NCBI RefSeq assembly: GCF_023546765.1
Contig: NZ_CP097484.1
Location: forward strand, 1,758,501-1,822,500
DNA length: 64,000 nt
Reading direction: 5' to 3'
Origin: Methylobacterium tardum
GTDB lineage: Bacteria; Pseudomonadota; Alphaproteobacteria; Rhizobiales; Beijerinckiaceae
In this document: positions 19,629 to 28,024 of the stretch, piece by piece
How positions within the stretch are numbered: the first letter of the stretch is position 1
Layout of the letters: every line of letters begins with the position of its first letter
Notes under the pieces: generated by a model
Seen by the model: only the letters and a program-made list of their open reading frames with translations
Told to the model about the DNA's origin: nothing
Databases searched by the model: none
Translations under genes and position numbers: made by a program

Positions 19629-20726
19629 ATGAGCATCGAGGAGAAGATCGCCGGGATCCACGACCCGGACTTGCGGGCGGAGATCGAGGCGGCGCGCGGC
19701 GGCTTCCTGTTCGCGCAGATCGTCGAGCATGTGCTGCATCGTCAGCGCGAGCGCGACGCCCAGGCCGCGCTCCTCGGTGAGGAGGAGAGCCGCCGCGCCG
19801 GGCTCTCGCGCGACCAGCGCCGCCGTGACGCGGTGCGCCTCGTGATCGAGAGCGAGCCGGCGCTGCCGTCGAGCCTTCAGCACATCCACTCGGTGCTGGC
19901 CCTGTGCGGCCTGCCCTACCGCGATCCCGGGCCGGTGCGCGAGTTCACCCGCACCTACGGGCGCAACTCGCTCAGCCTGATCGCCGGCCGGATCAAGGAT
20001 CCGGAGACCGGCGCCTTCGCGCCGCAGGGGCTGCCCTACGGGCCCAAAGCCCGGCTGGTGCTGCTCCACCTCTGCACCGAGGCCGTACGCCAGCGCAGCC
20101 CCACCGTGAAGGTCGCCGAGACCCTGTCGGGCTTCATGCGCGAGATGGGCTTCGCGGTCACCGGCGGCGAGCGCGGCACCATCCGGCAGTTCAAGGAGCA
20201 GCTGAACCGGCTGGCCGCCTGTTCCATGCAGATCGGCCTGTGGGACGGGCGCGACAGCGCCACTACCCTCAACGTCCCGCCATTCCGCAGCCTGGAATTG
20301 TGGCGCCCCCGGGCCGGGGAGGGCGACGACGAGGCCGGGCGCACGGTGCGCTTCGACCCCGAATTCTACGAGACGCTGATCCGGCACGCCCTGCCGGTGG
20401 ACGTGCGGGCAGCCCGGGCCTTCTCGGGCTCGGCGCGCAAGCTCGACCTGCTGTTCTGGACCGGCTACCGGCTGCGGTCGCTGCAGCGCCCGCTGCGGCT
20501 GACCTGGACCAACCTGCATGCGCAGTTCGGAGCCGAGAACGCCTCGATCCGCAGCTTCCGGCAGGCGTTCAAGGCGGATCTCGCCCACCTGCGTGAGGTC
20601 TTCCCGCGCCTGCCCCTGGTGCTCGGCGACGGCGGGCTGACGCTCCATCCGGCCGATCCGGGAGCGCTGCTGGTGCCGCCGCGCCCGGCGGGGAGGGGAA
20701 CACGGATCCGGCGTCAGGGAACATAA
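19629..20726 (+). CDS. repA: Plasmid-type replication initiator, RepA_C family
   Basis: A 365-residue protein matching the plasmid RepA family (RepA_C). Diagnostic blocks are GLPYGPKARLVLLHLCTEAV, FMREMGFAVTGGERGTIRQF, RLAACSMQIGLW and VRFDPEFYETLIRHALPVD, then SARKLDLLFWTGYRL. These proteins bind iterons next to their own gene and recruit the host replication machinery. The ATG at 19629 follows GAGGGG closely and is preceded by seven direct repeats. Nothing looks truncated. It is surprising to find it between rlmB and ordinary genes; no parA/parB, relaxase or integrase is nearby. Family call is strong; activity is unknown. Confidence 0.9.
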   Translation: MSIEEKIAGIHDPDLRAEIEAARGGFLFAQIVEHVLHRQRERDAQAALLGEEESRRAGLSRDQRRRDAVRLVIESEPALPSSLQHIHSVLALCGLPYRDPGPVREFTRTYGRNSLSLIAGRIKDPETGAFAPQGLPYGPKARLVLLHLCTEAVRQRSPTVKVAETLSGFMREMGFAVTGGERGTIRQFKEQLNRLAACSMQIGLWDGRDSATTLNVPPFRSLELWRPRAGEGDDEAGRTVRFDPEFYETLIRHALPVDVRAARAFSGSARKLDLLFWTGYRLRSLQRPLRLTWTNLHAQFGAENASIRSFRQAFKADLAHLREVFPRLPLVLGDGGLTLHPADPGALLVPPRPAGRGTRIRRQGT

Positions 20727-20843
20727 GTTCGGAATACACGCAGGGAATAAGATCCCCTGCTGACGGAACAAATGGAATTTCACGGTCGGACATTCCCTGT
20801 AAGAACGGAACACGCTAGACGTTCCGACCGCGGGGAGGGAACA
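20697..20843. promoter_or_regulatory. Cluster of GGAACA repeats and dyads between repA and the HARE-HTH gene
   Basis: Five GGAACA copies start at 20697, 20718, 20765, 20807 and 20838. The dyad GAAC-ATAA-GTTC (20719-20730) overlaps the repA stop. An inverted pair CAGGGAAT (20741-20748) / ATTCCCTG (20792-20799) brackets 43 bases. The segment is less GC-rich than its surroundings. It looks like the promoter/operator of the downstream gene, possibly bound by that gene's product. Confidence 0.45.
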
Positions 20844-20847
20844 GGGC

Positions 20848-21537
20848 GTGGGTCTGTCGGAATCCGAGATCACGGCGCGGCTCGCCGCCCTGCGACGCCA
20901 GCGTGAGGTGCTCGATCGGGAGATCGCCGATCTCGTGCTCTACCTGGAGCTCGGCCGCCGCCTGGGTGCCGCCGGGATGATCCCCGACCCGACGCCCCGG
21001 CCTGCCCGCCCGGACGACCCGCGCGAGGCCGCGCCGGCCCCAAATCGGCCTCCAAGTCCGGCCGCGGGTCGGGTCCCCGATCAGGCCGCGGTCGGGCGAT
21101 CCGATCCCGCGGACGACCCGGTGCCCGGGCCGCGGGCTGCACCGCCGGTTCGGAGCTCCGAACGCCCGTCGGCCGTTCTGTCGGAGGCGCGGCCCCAGGC
21201 GTGGCCCGAGGCTCACGCCCGGACCGAGTCCGAAGATGACGGGCCACCCGGGGCAATCCCGCCGCCGGTCGCCTTCACGGACGATGCCGCCGGGGCCCGC
21301 CGCTACGGCCGGGCCGTGGTGCAGGCGGCCTGTCGGGCGATCGCGCAAGCGGGCCGGCCGCTGCATGCCGCCGAGATCCTGGAGGTCCTCCTGACGCAGG
21401 GCTTCACCCTGCCGGGCCGGGATCCGGTCGCGGCGCTCAACACCCGCCTGTGGAAGCGGACGGGCCCCGGCGGCCCGTTGCGCCGTGTCGGCGAGGCCAC
21501 CTACGCGCTGGCGGGGCCGGGTCCGTCGCCGGCGTGA
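20848..21537 (+). CDS. HARE-HTH domain protein with N-terminal coiled coil
   Basis: A 229-residue protein. Residues about 5-40 form a short coiled coil (ITARLAALRRQREVLDREIA). Residues about 45-145 are Pro/Ala/Arg-rich and probably disordered. The C-terminus (AIAQAGRPLHAAEILEVLL through RVGEATYALAG) matches the HARE-HTH (HB1/ASXL-type) winged helix found in DNA-binding, restriction and RNA polymerase delta proteins. A GTG start at 20848 has GGAGGG upstream. It follows repA by 121 bases on the same strand, so it may regulate or assist the origin, for example in copy control or segregation; that is inference. No homologue of known function is recognised. Confidence 0.72.
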   Translation: MGLSESEITARLAALRRQREVLDREIADLVLYLELGRRLGAAGMIPDPTPRPARPDDPREAAPAPNRPPSPAAGRVPDQAAVGRSDPADDPVPGPRAAPPVRSSERPSAVLSEARPQAWPEAHARTESEDDGPPGAIPPPVAFTDDAAGARRYGRAVVQAACRAIAQAGRPLHAAEILEVLLTQGFTLPGRDPVAALNTRLWKRTGPGGPLRRVGEATYALAGPGPSPA

Positions 21538-21713
21538 GCTGCGGCGGGCCGGTCACGAAAGCGTGACGCTGTGCCGGCCGGACGGGGGCATCCCCCATAT
21601 TGGGGTCGAGCGCGTCCGGAAAGCCTGCATCGTGCCGGCCGCAGCGGGCGGGGAGGGCAGGTCATGGACGGCGTCGGCAGGATCGACCGGGATCGGTGCT
21701 CCGGGGACGGGCG

Positions 21714-21932
21714 GTGACGGCGGCCCTGGTGAGCCCGGCCGCGCAGGCCTGCGCCTTCGTGCTCGGCTGCGCGGTGATTCATGCCGCCCGCGCGCATGCC
21801 GCAATCCTCACGCGGCTGCTCGCCGCGGTGGCGATCGCGGCAGCCGTGCTGGTTCTGCTCGCGGCGTCCCTGGATTACGCGCCGGGGCCGGACGAGACCT
21901 TCGGCGAGGTCTCGGTCTACGCGGCCTCGTGA
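21714..21932 (+). CDS. Small hydrophobic protein of unknown function
   Basis: About 72 residues from a GTG at 21714, containing two hydrophobic stretches (AQACAFVLGCAVIHAA and LAAVAIAAAVLVLLAASLD) and a polar C-terminus ending TFGEVSVYAAS. It is probably a small inner-membrane protein. The family is not recognised. The frame is open further upstream without features. It converges with the minus-strand gene at 21964. Confidence 0.45.
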   Translation: MTAALVSPAAQACAFVLGCAVIHAARAHAAILTRLLAAVAIAAAVLVLLAASLDYAPGPDETFGEVSVYAAS

Positions 21933-21963
21933 GCCGCGAGCCTCAGCCTTCCGGACGGCCGCC

Positions 21964-22272
21964 TCAATTGACCAAGCAGAAGCCCGCTCCGGTCCCGACC
22001 CGGCGTTCCTGGGCGCACCAGGGCTTCGCCGGACCGGGCGGGGTCTTCAGATCGGCGATCCGTGCCGGGCCCGGATCGCCGCCGCGCAGCGTCAGGCTGG
22101 CGACGCTCGCCCGTCCGGCCTCCGGGCTCGCCGGACCTGACGCGACGCCCGGCGTGAGGGTTGACTGCGCCAGATCGGGCGGGCTCAAGGTCGCAAGTCC
22201 GGGCATGTCCTGCGCGGTGGCGGCGCCGCACAGGGCCAGGCAGGCGGCCGGGGCCGCGAGGAACCTGAGCAT
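21964..22272 (-). CDS. Small secreted protein of unknown function
   Basis: A 102-residue protein with a Sec signal peptide (MLRFLAAPAACLALCGAATA, cut after AQA-like TAQ). The mature domain is short and Pro/Gly/Ala-rich. Its C-terminus (PWCAQERRVGTGAGFCLVN) has two cysteines that could form a disulfide. ATG 22272 has AGGAG 9 bases upstream. I do not recognise the family. It lies downstream of the carbonic anhydrase gene on the same strand. Confidence 0.62.
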   Translation of the reverse strand: MLRFLAAPAACLALCGAATAQDMPGLATLSPPDLAQSTLTPGVASGPASPEAGRASVASLTLRGGDPGPARIADLKTPPGPAKPWCAQERRVGTGAGFCLVN

Positions 22273-22405
22273 CGGCGAAGCTCCTGCCGAAATTGATCCG
22301 CCGAACCAGGCCCGCGCGGCGGACCGGTCGACGGGGCGAGTCTGGTGGCCCCGCGTTAAGGGCGCGCAAAGATTCAGGATTAACCGCTCTTGAAGGCCGC
22401 GCCGC

Positions 22406-23083
22406 TCACGCGGCCCGCAGGCGGCTGCCGGCGTGTGACGTCTCGGCCACCGGCATGTCGGCCTCGGCGATCGGCCGGAAGCGGCCGCGCGCGCCGTCAT
22501 AGGCCAGGAGTTCGCCGGTCTCGATCTCGAAGAACCAGCCGTGCAGGCGCAGGGCGCCCTTGGCGAGGGCGGCCGCGACGCTCGGATGGGTGCGCAGGTT
22601 GGCCAGCTGCACCACGACGTTCTCCAGGGCCAGGGCGTGGTGGCGGTCCTTCGCGTCCATTCCCTCGGGATAGGCCTCGCAGACGATCCGCTCGGCGGCG
22701 TCGGCGTGGCGCAGCCAGGCCGCAACGCTCGGCATCCGCTTGAGCAGGTCCCGGTTCATCAGGCCCTTCATGGCGCCGCAATCGGAATGGCCGCAGACGA
22801 CGATGTCGCGCACGCCGAGCGCCACGACGGCGTACTCGATCGCCGAGGAGACGCCGCCGACCACGTCGGAGGCCGGGGGCACGATGTTGCCGGCGTTGCG
22901 GCAGACGAACAGCTCACCGGGACCCGCCTGGGTGATGTGCTCGGGCGCGACGCGGGAATCCGCGCAGGCGATGATCAGCGCGCTCGGGTGCTGACCGTCC
23001 CGCACGAGCTGCCGGTACATCTGGCGCTGGCCGGGGAAGACGCTGCCCTGGAAGGTCGCGATGCCCTGGATGAGGCTGTTCAT
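22406..23083 (-). CDS. Beta-class carbonic anhydrase
   Basis: A 225-residue enzyme interconverting CO2 and bicarbonate in the cytoplasm. The zinc site is complete: Cys40 with the Asp42/Arg44 dyad in IIACADSRV, and His99/Cys102 in VVCGHSDCGAMKG. FVCRNAGNIVPP follows the first ligand block, as in the family. In methylotrophs and heterotrophic alphaproteobacteria the enzyme feeds bicarbonate-using carboxylases. ATG 23083 has AGGG upstream. The C-terminal 25 residues are variable. It is probably monocistronic. Confidence 0.95.
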   Translation of the reverse strand: MNSLIQGIATFQGSVFPGQRQMYRQLVRDGQHPSALIIACADSRVAPEHITQAGPGELFVCRNAGNIVPPASDVVGGVSSAIEYAVVALGVRDIVVCGHSDCGAMKGLMNRDLLKRMPSVAAWLRHADAAERIVCEAYPEGMDAKDRHHALALENVVVQLANLRTHPSVAAALAKGALRLHGWFFEIETGELLAYDGARGRFRPIAEADMPVAETSHAGSRLRAA

Positions 23084-23242
23084 GAAGGAATCCCTGACAC
23101 TGGACGAAACGCGAAGTCGGAGAGAGGCGCGGTGCGCAGCCCGTGCGGTCGGCCGCGCCGCCGGCCGGTCCGGATGTCAGGGGCCGTCGTGCCCGGCCGC
23201 CCGGCTGGAGACCGGGAGCCCCATCCGGGCGGCCGGCGGATC

Positions 23243-23554
23243 TCAGCGGCGGCTTCGGTGGCGCTCGGCGGACCCGGAGGCCCAGTGCGGATCGACCACG
23301 CGGCGGCGCGCGACCAGGGCTCCGGCCCGCTCGTGGACCATCGGGGCGCCGAGGATCTGCCCGGTGCCGAGGCGCTGCGAGTGCAGCGAGCGCGGATCGT
23401 GATGGGGATCGCTGATGTAGGAACTCATATGGCCGCCGCCCGCGGCCTGGCGGCTTCCGCCGCCGCCCTCGCCAGCCTGGGCGGCCAGGGGCAGCGCGCA
23501 TGCGCCGGCCAGGAGAGCAAGGCCGAGGCCCAAACGGTGCCGTGTCTTCGTCAT
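23243..23554 (-). CDS. Secreted protein of unknown function
   Basis: A 103-residue protein with a convincing signal peptide (MTKTRHRLGLGLALLAGACA, cut near AQA-GEG). The mature region begins with a Gly/Ser-rich stretch and is rich in His, Arg and Ser. No cysteine pairs or domain motifs. ATG 23554 has GAGGA about 7 bases upstream. The promoter region to its right is unusually A/T-rich. Function unknown. Confidence 0.62.
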   Translation of the reverse strand: MTKTRHRLGLGLALLAGACALPLAAQAGEGGGGSRQAAGGGHMSSYISDPHHDPRSLHSQRLGTGQILGAPMVHERAGALVARRRVVDPHWASGSAERHRSRR

Positions 23555-23923
23555 GGCGCTTCCTCACATGTTCGTCTTCTGGTCGGGAACACCCTGCCCC
23601 CGACCGATAGCCAGAACATAATCGTGATCGCGCAGAGCTTATGTGTGGATAGGCACAGTCGATAAGCGTAAAATTTAATCCTTGTCTTCTGATTTACTTG
23701 GTGCGGGCACGCACAACAGGGTCTCGGCAGCATCGGATCAGCGGGATTAAGACCGTCTCGCGAGGCGCGCGGATCACCGGGAGTCCCTCCCCGGGGCGAT
23801 GGCGGCACCGCGGACCGTTTGTGGAGGGCTCTCAAGTCCGGCGGCCACGCACCCGGACCACCCCGGCGGAGACCGCCCTGACGACGTTCGCCGGAACCGT
23901 CCTCAGGCCCCTCCGGCCCGGAT
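23555..23923. other. Intergenic region with an A/T-rich promoter zone
   Basis: About 370 bases between the HWE kinase stop and the secreted-protein start. The part near 23600-23700 is clearly A/T-rich (AAAATTTAATCC) and probably holds the leftward promoter. The rest is ordinary GC-rich sequence with no credible gene. Confidence 0.5.
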
Positions 23924-25786
23924 CTACCGCGCCGGGGCCGAACCGGCCTCCGTGCGGGTGGCAGGGGGCAGGGGGCAGACCGCCCGATAGATCAGGCCTG
24001 AGGTCTCGTAGGCGAGGCTGGCGGTGTTCCGGCCCGCGAAACCCCGTTCCAGAAGGCGGCTCCCGAATCCGACCCGCGACGGGGCGACGACCGGAGGGCC
24101 GCCCCGCTCGTGCCAGCTCATCCGCAGAATCCGGGCTTCCGGGCCGGGCTCCAGCGTCCAGGCCAGCGCCGCCCGGCCACCCGGAACCGAGAGGGCGCCG
24201 TGCTTGACCGCGTTGGTGCACAATTCGTGCAGGATCATCGTGAGCGCGAGCGCCCCCTCGGGCGGCAGCCGCAGGTCGGGTCCGTCCAGGGTGATGCGCG
24301 GGGTCGGCGCGCCCGGATGCGCCTGGTCGAGGAAGGGGCGCACGGCCTGATCGGCGATGCCGCGCAGGTCCGCGCTCGCCCAGCTCTCGCGGGTCAGGAT
24401 GTCGTGGGCCCGCGACAGAGCGAGGAGCCGCGCCTCGAAGGCGTCGCGCCCGGCCGCGGCACCGCCGCCGAGATTCTTCAGGCTCTGCGCCGCCATCGAC
24501 TGCACGGTGGCGAGGGTGTTCTTCACTCTGTGGTTGAGTTCATCGACCAGCAGCTGATGGGCATCCGCGCGCCGGGCGAGCTCGTCGGCCGCCGCGCCGA
24601 GGGCGTCGGCGATCATAGCGCCCTCGCGCACGAGGGAGCGGGGGAGGGGCGGCAGCTTCTGATCGCGGCCCAGCGCCCCCGCGGCGGCCGCCAAGTCCCG
24701 CAGAGGCCGGGCGATCAGGCCGGCGAGCAGCCACGCCAGCAGCGCCGAGGCCAAAGCCACGGCGCTGCCCGCACTCAGGATGCTCCAGCGCAGGGCGGCG
24801 ACCGAGGCCAGGGCCCGGTCGGCCGTCTGGCGCACCACCACCTGCCAGCCGAGGCCGGGATAGTCGCGGTAGCCGGCCGTGGATGCCCGCGCGCTGAGAT
24901 ACGCGGCAGGGCCGTCCGGCCAGCGCCCGACCCGGCTCGTGCCGTGCGGATCGAGGGACTGGCTGCCGGTCAGCACGGCCGGGGGCAGGGCCCCGCCCTG
25001 CAGGGCGGGTGGCCCGAGGAGCACGGTTCCGTCATGGCCGAGGATCAGGATCTCGGCGCCCTGGCGGTGGCCCCGCAGCGAGCCTTCGAGGATGCGCGCC
25101 ATGTCGCGCGCCCAGGTCCAGTCGAGATGGGCGGCCAGCACCCCGAGGACGCGCCCGTCCGCGGCCCGGACCGGGGCCGCGACGTCGAGGAGGCGAAGCG
25201 GTTCCCGGGCGGTGGCGCCCCCGCTCGCCGCGTCCGGGGTCAGCAGCGCCTGCAGGAGCTTGGCGGGGTGCACGTCGCCCACGAAAGGCCGCTCGCGGCC
25301 GGCCCGGAAATAATCGCGGCCCGAGACGTCGGCCCCCTCCAGGGCGCCGGTGCTGGTCACCGCGACCCGGCCGTCCGGGTCGATCAGCCCGATGATCGAG
25401 TAGGCCGGGTAGGTCGCCTGGAGCCGCTCCATCAGGGCGCGCTTGGCGTCCGCCCTCACCCCGGGATCGCGCAGGCTGTCCGAGGCGGCGGCGATCTGGA
25501 TGTCGCGCCAGCGCTCGAACATGCCGAGGTCGAGGCCGCGCGCCATCTGGCCGGCGATCTCGGCGAGCTGGCCGCCGACCTCCGCCTCGAGCCGGCGGCT
25601 CGCCTCGCGGCTGACCAGGGCGGCGAGCGCCAGGGTTGCCAGGAAGCCGATCGCGCCGAAACTCACCGCCAGCACGACACGCAGCCGCGGCGCCCCGCGG
25701 CGCGGCGCGGTCCGACCGATAGGAGCTGCCGGAGACGTCGCCGCACGCGCCGCTGCAGGCAATTCCGATTGCGCGCCCGCCTGCAT
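23924..25786 (-). CDS. Membrane sensor histidine kinase, dCache sensor and HWE kinase core
   Basis: About 620 residues. A transmembrane helix near residues 40-65 (VVLAVSFGAIGFLATLALAA) leads to a large periplasmic dCache-like domain (about 65-340, with SIIGLIDPDGRVAV and SGRDYFRAGRERPF). A second helix (SILSAGSAVALASALLAWLL) and HAMP-like region follow. The kinase core has the H-box ELNHRVKNTLATVQSMAAQS, the N-box LHELCTNAVKHGAL, and MSWHERGGPPV with the WxE motif of the HWE family. No partner regulator is adjacent. The ATG at 25786 has GGGGGG upstream; the frame continues to a TTG at 25849. The input signal is probably a small extracellular ligand. Confidence 0.9.
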   Translation of the reverse strand: MQAGAQSELPAAARAATSPAAPIGRTAPRRGAPRLRVVLAVSFGAIGFLATLALAALVSREASRRLEAEVGGQLAEIAGQMARGLDLGMFERWRDIQIAAASDSLRDPGVRADAKRALMERLQATYPAYSIIGLIDPDGRVAVTSTGALEGADVSGRDYFRAGRERPFVGDVHPAKLLQALLTPDAASGGATAREPLRLLDVAAPVRAADGRVLGVLAAHLDWTWARDMARILEGSLRGHRQGAEILILGHDGTVLLGPPALQGGALPPAVLTGSQSLDPHGTSRVGRWPDGPAAYLSARASTAGYRDYPGLGWQVVVRQTADRALASVAALRWSILSAGSAVALASALLAWLLAGLIARPLRDLAAAAGALGRDQKLPPLPRSLVREGAMIADALGAAADELARRADAHQLLVDELNHRVKNTLATVQSMAAQSLKNLGGGAAAGRDAFEARLLALSRAHDILTRESWASADLRGIADQAVRPFLDQAHPGAPTPRITLDGPDLRLPPEGALALTMILHELCTNAVKHGALSVPGGRAALAWTLEPGPEARILRMSWHERGGPPVVAPSRVGFGSRLLERGFAGRNTASLAYETSGLIYRAVCPLPPATRTEAGSAPAR

Positions 25787-26023
25787 CCGCCCCCCGGACT
25801 CGGTCCGCTCCCGGAGATCGCGCCCGCCTCCGGAGATCGCGCCCACCAAGCCTGCTCAGGAGACGTTCAGAGCACGCGCCGGAAGGGTCAGCAAGACAGG
25901 TTCGGCTCCCGGCGATGCACTATTACTATCGAGAGTTGCAAATATGCAGCCGGCGATGTCAGTCTCGCCCTTGGGCCGCCACGCCTTTGGATCCCCATCG
26001 AGCTCCGGCCGGGCCCGTCCCGG

Positions 26024-26889
26024 TCACGCCCCCAGCAGGGCGTGGGCCGCCCGGACCAGGATCCCGTCCGGCCGGCGCAGGGCGTCGAGCACCGAGAAAT
26101 GCTCGGCGCCGGGCACCGGCAGAAGGGGGCCGGGGGCGTGAGCCGCCGCCCGCAGGGCGTGCAGGTTGCGGGCGTCATGCACCAGGGCCGGCAGCTCGCG
26201 GGTGCCGTAGGCGATGCACAGGGGCTTGCCGACTGCCGGCAGGCGCAGGGGCGAGAGCGCCGCGATCTCGGCATCCGTGAGGCCGAGCTTGGCATCGAGA
26301 TATGTCTGGCGGATCGGCGCGAGGTCGTAGACGCCCGAGATCGCGAGTCCCGCGGCGACCGCCGGATGGGCGAGTTGCATCGCGGTGAGCAATCCGCCCG
26401 CCGACCAGCCCGACAGGATCAGGGGACCGCGGATCCCGTGCGCGGCGCCGTTCGCGGCCAGCCAGTCGAGGGCCGCGCCGGTCTCGGCCACGATCCGGGT
26501 GAGGCTCGCCTCCGGGGCCAGGGTGTAGCCGACCATCGCCACCGACCAGCCGGCGGCGTTCGGACCTTCCGCGAAGCAGGCGAACAGCTCCCGGGCGCCC
26601 CGCTGCCAGTAGCCGCCATGGAGGAAGACCAGCAGGGCGCCGCTCCGTCCCGCGCGGGGTAGAGGTCGAGGGCGTTGCGGGCGCCTGGGCCGTAGGTGAT
26701 GTCGAGGCCGGCCGGATGGGCGGCCCGGTAGGCCGCCGAGGCTTCGTCCCGCGCTTCCACCTGCCGCGCGCTGTCGGCCACCGCCCGGGTGTTGTCGTAG
26801 CAGGCGTCCCGCCCGGCCTGGTCGAGGTCGGCCCAGCGGCGGCGCGGATCCGCGGGGGTCGGGTCGTCCAGGCGGAAATCCAGAACCAT
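26024..26889 (-). pseudogene. Alpha/beta hydrolase, arylformamidase (KynB)-like, with one frameshift
   Basis: Two reading frames together encode one hydrolase. The first (start ATG 26889, GGAG upstream) gives MVLDFRLDDPTPADPRR through RNALDLYPARDG. The second resumes with ALLVFLHGGYWQRGARELF and runs to 26024, with the nucleophile elbow LSGWSAGG, an Asp region, and AEHFSVLD supplying the catalytic His. The oxyanion HGGYW and overall order match alpha/beta-fold kynurenine formamidases. The frame changes by one base near 26636-26646, inside a GC-rich run. If real, the gene is inactive; a sequencing or assembly slip is equally possible. No other kyn genes are nearby. Confidence 0.8.
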
Positions 26890-26955
26890 CGTGGGTTGTC
26901 TCCGGCGCCCCATCCGCCGCACCATGGCAGGGTGCCGGGCCGGGGTCGAGGCGGA

Positions 26956-27456
26956 TCAGGGCTCCGGGCCGCCCGCGCCCCGAGCCTGCCCGTTCGGACC
27001 TCGCACATTCGGATCTCGTACATCCAAATCTTCCGCGCCGATCGCCCGCAGGGCGGCGCGGGCCACCGCCACGTCCTGGTCGCTGGTTCCCGAGCCGACG
27101 CCGATGCCGCCCAGGCAGGCGCCGTCGATCAGGATCGGCAGGCCGCCCGGGAGGTTGGTGAGCCGTCCGCGGGAGGCGAGGGCCACGGTCACGGCAAGAT
27201 CGGCGGGCAGACGGCCAGTGGGCACGCCGTTGGAGGCGGCGGTCACCGCCTTGGCCAGCGCGCTCTCGCGGGACAGGAGCTTGGCGCCGTCCATGCGCAG
27301 GAAGGCCAGCAGGTTGCCGCCCTGGTCCACCACAGCCACGTTCTCCGGCACCCCGATCGCCTCCGCGTGGGCGACGGCCGCCTGCAGGGCGGCCAGCGCG
27401 GCCGCATGGGTGAGTTGCGGGACGCGGCGGGTGGCGGCGGCAGGGCTGTCGGTCAT
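26956..27456 (-). CDS. GlcG/HbpS-family (heme-binding-like) protein
   Basis: A 166-residue protein of the DUF336/GlcG fold. It has the typical N-terminal helix (LTHAAALAALQAAVAHAEAI), the strand VAVVDQGGNLLAFLRMDGA, and the glycine-rich turn GGLPILIDGACLGGIGVGSG followed by SDQDVAVARAAL. Family members occur in glycolate/glyoxylate, diol and heme-related operons, and their biochemical role is often uncertain. There is no signal peptide, so it is cytoplasmic. The tail after residue 145 is low complexity. It sits 66 bases upstream of the hydrolase pseudogene on the same strand and may share its transcript. Confidence 0.87.
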   Translation of the reverse strand: MTDSPAAATRRVPQLTHAAALAALQAAVAHAEAIGVPENVAVVDQGGNLLAFLRMDGAKLLSRESALAKAVTAASNGVPTGRLPADLAVTVALASRGRLTNLPGGLPILIDGACLGGIGVGSGTSDQDVAVARAALRAIGAEDLDVRDPNVRGPNGQARGAGGPEP

Positions 27457-27528
27457 GGCGTGATCATCGGGCGATCATGAAGCGGGCCGCACGGGGGATC
27501 CGGGCACGGCCCGGGCCATCCCGGCGGC

Positions 27529-27843
27529 TCAGAATCCGGGCCCGGCGCCAGGGATCGTGCCGCCGTAGCCCCAGCCCGTGAAGGGTGGGGCGGCGACCCG
27601 CTCCCGGGTGGCCGGTGCGAAGACCAGGGCGAGCGGCCGGGTTTCCTGCCAGCTCTCCCGCCAGCCCCGGAGCCGGTCGCGCGCGGCCATGCGGGCCAGG
27701 GTCCGGTCCATGTCGGAGCCGGAGGCCGGCCCGGGGTGGCGGCCGGGATGCGGGCGCGCGACGGCCGGGCCGCTCGCCAGCATCGCGACGGCGAGGATCG
27801 CGGCGGTGACCATCGCGGAGATCGTGTTCGGGCCGGCGCGCAT
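27529..27843 (-). CDS. Secreted protein of unknown function
   Basis: A 104-residue protein with a Sec-type signal (ISAMVTAAILAVAMLASGPA, cut after AVA). The mature part is Arg/Gly/Pro-rich (RPHPGRHPGPASG) and contains ARDRLRGWRESWQETRPLAL. No recognised domain. The ATG at 27843 is chosen so that the hydrophobic core starts within the first 15 residues. It diverges from argE. Confidence 0.58.
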   Translation of the reverse strand: MRAGPNTISAMVTAAILAVAMLASGPAVARPHPGRHPGPASGSDMDRTLARMAARDRLRGWRESWQETRPLALVFAPATRERVAAPPFTGWGYGGTIPGAGPGF

Positions 27844-28024
27844 GGTTCGGGCTCGCGGGGACGGGGCTGTCACCGGCAGCTACGCGGCGGCGGCCGCTCC
27901 GGTTCCGGGACCTGCGCTTTTCGGGGCCCGGCGGGCAGCCAGGGCGTTTCCCGGCATCCCCGGATCGTCGAAAACCCCGTAGAAGCCGCAGGCTTTCCCC
28001 GAGACGATTCGCGCGCGAGCAACC

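Noticed and set aside
18890..21537. Recent insertion of a whole plasmid
   Set aside because: No direct repeats, tRNA attachment site, integrase or composition change were seen at either side. A remnant or resident origin fits better, though absence in one window is not proof.
23649..23657. DnaA-box-like TGTGGATAG far from the origin
   Set aside because: A single isolated match of eight of nine bases is expected by chance in 64 kb.
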